Below are positions 5,951 to 8,405 of a stretch of 8,405 bases of DNA, one piece after another; position 1 is the first letter of the stretch, and each line of letters opens with the position of its first letter. This stretch comes from Ruminiclostridium sp. (GTDB lineage: Bacteria > Bacillota > Clostridia > DSM-8532), in assembly GCA_003535195.1 (NCBI GenBank), contig DOHN01000033.1, forward strand, positions 1-8,405, in the 5' to 3' direction. The position numbers and the translations under genes were made by a program. Below the pieces are notes generated by a model. It had not been told where the DNA came from. It worked only from the letters and a program-made list of their open reading frames with translations, and did no database searches.

Positions 5951-7375
5951 TTACAGCTCACTTAAAAGCGTCTCCAGATGCCTCCCAATATGCGCCTCAA
6001 GCCTCTCGGCATAGGTTTCTCTGTTCTCATCCATGATTCGGAAGAACTCATCTTTGAATACATAGCTGCCATCCGGGTTCTTTTCGTTGAGAATCAGCCC
6101 GTAGGTAATATGGATCAACTGGCGCGCGTCATTTTGCTCAAACAGCAAGGGAAGCTCCCCGTCGGGCAGCGCATCCACATTGGGTATTTTAGAAAGGTCC
6201 GTTGTCACATGATAATATTTTTTGGCTTCATCAAATACTTGAAGGGCAAATTTATGTACCTTGCGATAGAATCCAGCGTTTTTCATAGCTACGACGCGCA
6301 TGGCCTCCAGCCAGTTGGTACCGGCAGTTTTCACGTGGAAGACGCCCCGCGTCAGGCGCCCTATAATGGGAAACACCGAGAATTTATCCGATCCGGAATG
6401 AATGCTCAGTTTGTACCCGAAATACCGGGCAATAGCAGCATGTTCCCCGAATTCACGCTCAAACTGTGCGATATCTCCGATGTAATCCACACCTTTCTGG
6501 AATTCACCGCAAAAACGTGGAGCCAGTGTAGCAAAATTAACGCCTCTTCGTAAAAGCTCGTTGGCTACAAAATAATGCTGCAAAGGGGTAGTGGGTGTTG
6601 AGGTTTCATCGATTGAAATTTCAAAATCAGCATCGTTTTTGCCATGTGCAAAGAATGCATCATATATGCGGCAAATAAAATCAATGGCTTTTCCGTATAT
6701 CAGCATGATGCGTTTCAGCTCAGGCAGAGTAAAGTGAAGCTGCTTTCCCTCGCCGATCTTAAAGGTTCTTCCTGAATAGTATTCCTCCGTTTGAGTATCC
6801 GGAACGTATTCATTGTCGATCTCTTCGTCGCTCATGCTATTAATATCATTTCTTATGTAATCACTGCAGTCCAGCGTGATCATGGTATATCCGCAGGAAA
6901 GAGCGTACTGTACTTCTTCAGGTGTTTTCAGATGATCCCCGTCCGCGCCGAACCCCCGGGTATATCCATGCTTGAATACAGCAAAGGTGACGGCATCCAG
7001 CACATCCTCGTAAGTGCGCCCGGTGAGCTTCAGCTCGCGGATGCTCTGTTGGGCGAATACCGGAAATACATCGCCGGCTTTTTCAAACACGCGGATATGC
7101 CCTTCAGTCGCTATGCCAAGCCGATCCCCCACACCCATGGTGCGGTTCTGGCCCAGCACCCTGACCGGAGCAGTAAATGGAAAAAGTTTTCTCATGATGC
7201 AGGCATTCTCATGATTCAGCTCGGCTTTTATTTTCTTTTCCCCTGAAACGATAAAAGGCTCACCGATAAATCCTGCACGTTCATCAGCTATCAGTACATC
7301 TTTTCCATCTACTCTGCTAATGTAAACGTTTGCTTCTGCAGCACCGGTTTCAGAAAGCGACAATCCATATTTCAT
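5951..7375 (-). CDS. uxaE: Tagaturonate/fructuronate epimerase UxaE
   Basis: A 474-residue protein matching the UxaE tagaturonate epimerase family in length and motifs. It is predicted to convert D-tagaturonate, the product of IolO, to D-fructuronate, linking inositol breakdown to the hexuronate route through mannonate and 2-keto-3-deoxygluconate. Recognised blocks are GVGDRLGIAT (81-90), FPVFAQQSIREL (104-115), GFGADGDHLKT (141-151), SIDETSTPTTP (254-264), LSIHSGSDKFSVFP (323-336), HVKTAGTNWLEA (347-358) and RQLIHITYG (418-426). Asp, His and Glu in these blocks are candidate metal ligands. The start at 7375 has AAGGA 8 bases upstream; the frame is open back to 7474, with an alternative ATG at 7411 and poorer support. 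It is the first gene of the operon and has two tandem promoters with operators. A LacI-type operator lies over codons 15-18. No signal peptide or membrane segment is seen, so it is cytoplasmic. Confidence 0.88.
   Translation of the reverse strand: MKYGLSLSETGAAEANVYISRVDGKDVLIADERAGFIGEPFIVSGEKKIKAELNHENACIMRKLFPFTAPVRVLGQNRTMGVGDRLGIATEGHIRVFEKAGDVFPVFAQQSIRELKLTGRTYEDVLDAVTFAVFKHGYTRGFGADGDHLKTPEEVQYALSCGYTMITLDCSDYIRNDINSMSDEEIDNEYVPDTQTEEYYSGRTFKIGEGKQLHFTLPELKRIMLIYGKAIDFICRIYDAFFAHGKNDADFEISIDETSTPTTPLQHYFVANELLRRGVNFATLAPRFCGEFQKGVDYIGDIAQFEREFGEHAAIARYFGYKLSIHSGSDKFSVFPIIGRLTRGVFHVKTAGTNWLEAMRVVAMKNAGFYRKVHKFALQVFDEAKKYYHVTTDLSKIPNVDALPDGELPLLFEQNDARQLIHITYGLILNEKNPDGSYVFKDEFFRIMDENRETYAERLEAHIGRHLETLLSEL
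7322..7333. promoter_or_regulatory. Intragenic operator GTAAACGTTTGC within uxaE
   Basis: This site covers uxaE codons 15-18 (Ala-Asn-Val-Tyr). It is the same 12-mer, on the opposite strand, as the operator at 7653-7664. Its centre is 161 bases from the 7483-7494 site and 331 from the distal one. With flanking bases it reads TGTAAACGTTTGCT, which fits the catabolite-responsive-element consensus TGWAARCGYTWNCW at all 14 positions. It could be a downstream roadblock or an auxiliary site for DNA looping. Confidence 0.6.
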
Positions 7376-7482
7376 AATGATTTTCCTTTCATCCTTTTTC
7401 AGTTTTATCATTTTTCTTTCTGTTAAAAATCTTGGAGAAACTAAAGAAGAAAATCCACAATCGATAAGCAGCAATCTATTTG

Positions 7483-7494
7483 GTAAACGTTTAC
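7483..7494. promoter_or_regulatory. Perfect palindromic operator GTAAACGTTTAC at the proximal uxaE promoter
   Basis: A 12-base perfect palindrome with a central CG begins 6 bases after the -10 box of the proximal promoter, so it sits at the expected transcription start. This is the best candidate main operator for the iol-uxaE operon. Its form fits LacI-family repressors, including CcpA and PurR-like proteins. Confidence 0.78.
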
Positions 7495-7500
7495 GTTATT

Positions 7501-7530
7501 ATTATAATGCAGGGCCTCTTTCATTGTCAA
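7501..7530 (-). promoter_or_regulatory. Proximal sigma-A promoter of the uxaE-iolMNO operon
   Basis: On the minus strand TTGACA (7525-7530), an 18-base spacer and TATAAT (7501-7506) give both consensus hexamers. The start is expected near 7494, with a leader of about 119 bases to the uxaE ATG. Confidence 0.85.
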
Positions 7531-7652
7531 GACTATTTTGTTGATTTTTTCGGGTACAACCGTGTAATATAAAGAAATCGGGCAAACTGTAGTGAAACGC
7601 TATAGATAAAATCGTTAGCCTTATATTCGTGCCAAAGAAGGCATTTTTTATC

Positions 7653-7664
7653 GCAAACGTTTAC
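7653..7664. promoter_or_regulatory. Operator GTAAACGTTTGC (minus strand) at the distal uxaE promoter
   Basis: This near-palindrome begins 7 bases after the -10 box of the distal promoter. Its centre is 170 bases from the proximal operator. On the minus strand its context is TGTAAACGTTTGCG, 13 of 14 positions of the CcpA site consensus. Confidence 0.72.
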
Positions 7665-7671
7665 ACTTAGT

Positions 7672-7700
7672 ATTCTAATAGAAGGCCGGAAAATTGTCAA
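7672..7700 (-). promoter_or_regulatory. Distal sigma-A promoter of the uxaE-iolMNO operon
   Basis: On the minus strand TTGACA (7695-7700), a 17-base spacer and TAGAAT (7672-7677) form a good promoter that starts near 7665. It lies about 50 bases beyond the HAD stop codon. No gene lies between it and the proximal promoter, so it should add to uxaE transcription. Confidence 0.75.
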
Positions 7701-7750
7701 GAAGAACTTTGAACCAATCTCTATTTGAATTCCAAAAATGGTTTCTAAGC

Positions 7751-8405
7751 CTAAAAATTTAAAAAATGTTCCAAATTAGCATAAGGAGCCTGCGGAAATA
7801 TGTCCAGAAGCTCTATTAATTTTTCAACCACAGCATCTGGACGATTTTCATCGGAGAAGGTTTTCTTTAAGGGTTTATCGGGATAGGATACTGCAATATT
7901 TAATCCATATCCGGCCAATTTGCCGCCTACGATATCACGTGAAATATTGTCTCCTACGCAGGCACACTTTTCCGGCTCTACACCGGCTTCCCGGGAAGCC
8001 ATTAAATAAATGGCGGGATCCGGCTTGCGAAGGCCAGTCACAGAAGATAATACTACGGATTTAAAATAGGGAGTGAGCTCATCCTCTTCAAGCCAATCCT
8101 GTACCTCATGGCAGCCAATCAGGTTGCTTATGATACCCAACGTATAGCCCCTACGGTATAATTCCTTGATGACGTCATACCCGCCTTCAACAACTTTTCT
8201 GACCCCTTTTGCCTGACGGTATTGATAGGTCAGCTCTGAGGCATTGGCGGCAATCCGTTCTTTCGGATATTCCGGTGTCAGCCATCTAGTCCAGAGTTCG
8301 GCTTCAGGAGCTTCCCGCATGGTTAAAAGAGCCCATTTCCGGTATTCTTCATACCGCTGATCCAATAATTTGTGGAACTCTATGGGATCCGCATCTGTTC
8401 CTACA
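7751..8405 (-). CDS. HAD-superfamily hydrolase, subfamily IA (5' end outside window)
   Basis: The frame is open to the right edge with 217 sense codons visible; the residue order begins VGTDADPIEFHKLL, so the apparent TTG at 8365 is internal and the true start lies outside. Visible HAD motifs are motif II (GIISN, Ser93 of the visible part), motif III Lys127 in GLRKPDPAIY, and motif IV VGDNISRDIVGG with Asp152 and Asp157. The helical insert before motif II fits a C1-cap subfamily IA phosphatase such as phosphoglycolate phosphatase-like or sugar-phosphate phosphatases. The motif I aspartate nucleophile is beyond the edge and cannot be checked. The substrate is unknown. It is on the same strand as uxaE but separated by 375 bases with two promoters, so it is probably not an obligate part of the pathway. 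Confidence 0.85.
   Translation of the reverse strand, partial: VGTDADPIEFHKLLDQRYEEYRKWALLTMREAPEAELWTRWLTPEYPKERIAANASELTYQYRQAKGVRKVVEGGYDVIKELYRRGYTLGIISNLIGCHEVQDWLEEDELTPYFKSVVLSSVTGLRKPDPAIYLMASREAGVEPEKCACVGDNISRDIVGGKLAGYGLNIAVSYPDKPLKKTFSDENRPDAVVEKLIELLDIFPQAPYANLEHFLNF

Larger units (their letters stand above)
7376..7750. other. 375-base regulatory region between the HAD gene and uxaE
   Basis: This stretch carries no gene that I can support. It contains two tandem minus-strand promoters (7672-7700 and 7501-7530), each with an operator at its start site. The 120 bases between the distal operator and the proximal promoter, and the roughly 119-base uxaE leader, are AT-rich and show no terminator or riboswitch that I recognise. 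No terminator is visible after the HAD stop codon either, so read-through from that gene into uxaE is possible. Confidence 0.8.

Noticed and set aside
5978..7246. Plus-strand open frames of 191 and 151 codons opposite uxaE
   Set aside because: Both are antisense to conserved UxaE motifs and show no family resemblance of their own.
1..8405. tRNA, rRNA, CRISPR arrays, insertion sequences or phage genes
   Set aside because: None was seen on reading either strand; repeats present are short operator and hairpin sequences.

Overview
The window looks like a carbohydrate-catabolism locus from a low-to-mid GC Gram-positive anaerobe, most likely a member of the Clostridia. The support is near-consensus sigma-A promoters (TTGACA / TATAAT), strong AGGAGG-type ribosome binding sites, two LacI-family regulators, a lipoprotein-type ABC substrate-binding protein and tightly packed operons. 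The species cannot be named from the sequence.

Layout. A minus-strand operon occupies the left end: a LacI-family regulator (253-1251), followed after an intercistronic stem-loop by the start of a lipoprotein that looks like an ABC sugar-binding protein and runs off the left edge (1-191). A second LacI-family regulator (1662-2666) is divergent from it, on the plus strand. The core is a minus-strand operon read from right to left: uxaE (7375-5951), iolM (5880-4681), iolN (4668-3550) and iolO (3486-2668). It meets the second regulator tail to tail with one base between the stop codons. The right edge holds a HAD-family hydrolase on the minus strand, cut by the window edge.

Function. IolM, IolN, IolO and UxaE match the enzymes of the non-classical inositol route described in Thermotoga maritima. 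There scyllo-inosose is oxidised to 3-dehydro-scyllo-inosose (IolM), hydrolytically opened to 5-keto-L-gluconate (IolN), epimerised to D-tagaturonate (IolO) and epimerised again to D-fructuronate (UxaE), which enters hexuronate catabolism. Myo-inositol dehydrogenase (IolG) and the fructuronate reductase/mannonate dehydratase steps are not in this window, so the cassette is the middle of the pathway. Assignments are from recognised family motifs, not from a search.

Regulation is the most striking part. Three minus-strand promoters, two in tandem before uxaE and one before the left LacI operon, share one geometry: TTGACA, 17-18 bases, a TATAAT-like box, 6-7 bases, then an operator of the form GYAAACGTTTRC or a one-base variant at the expected transcription start. 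A fourth copy lies inside the uxaE coding sequence. This links the catabolic operon to the regulator-transporter operon as one regulon, probably under one of the two local LacI proteins, CcpA, or both. A different palindrome, GGGAACGTTCCC, lies in the leader of the left LacI gene.
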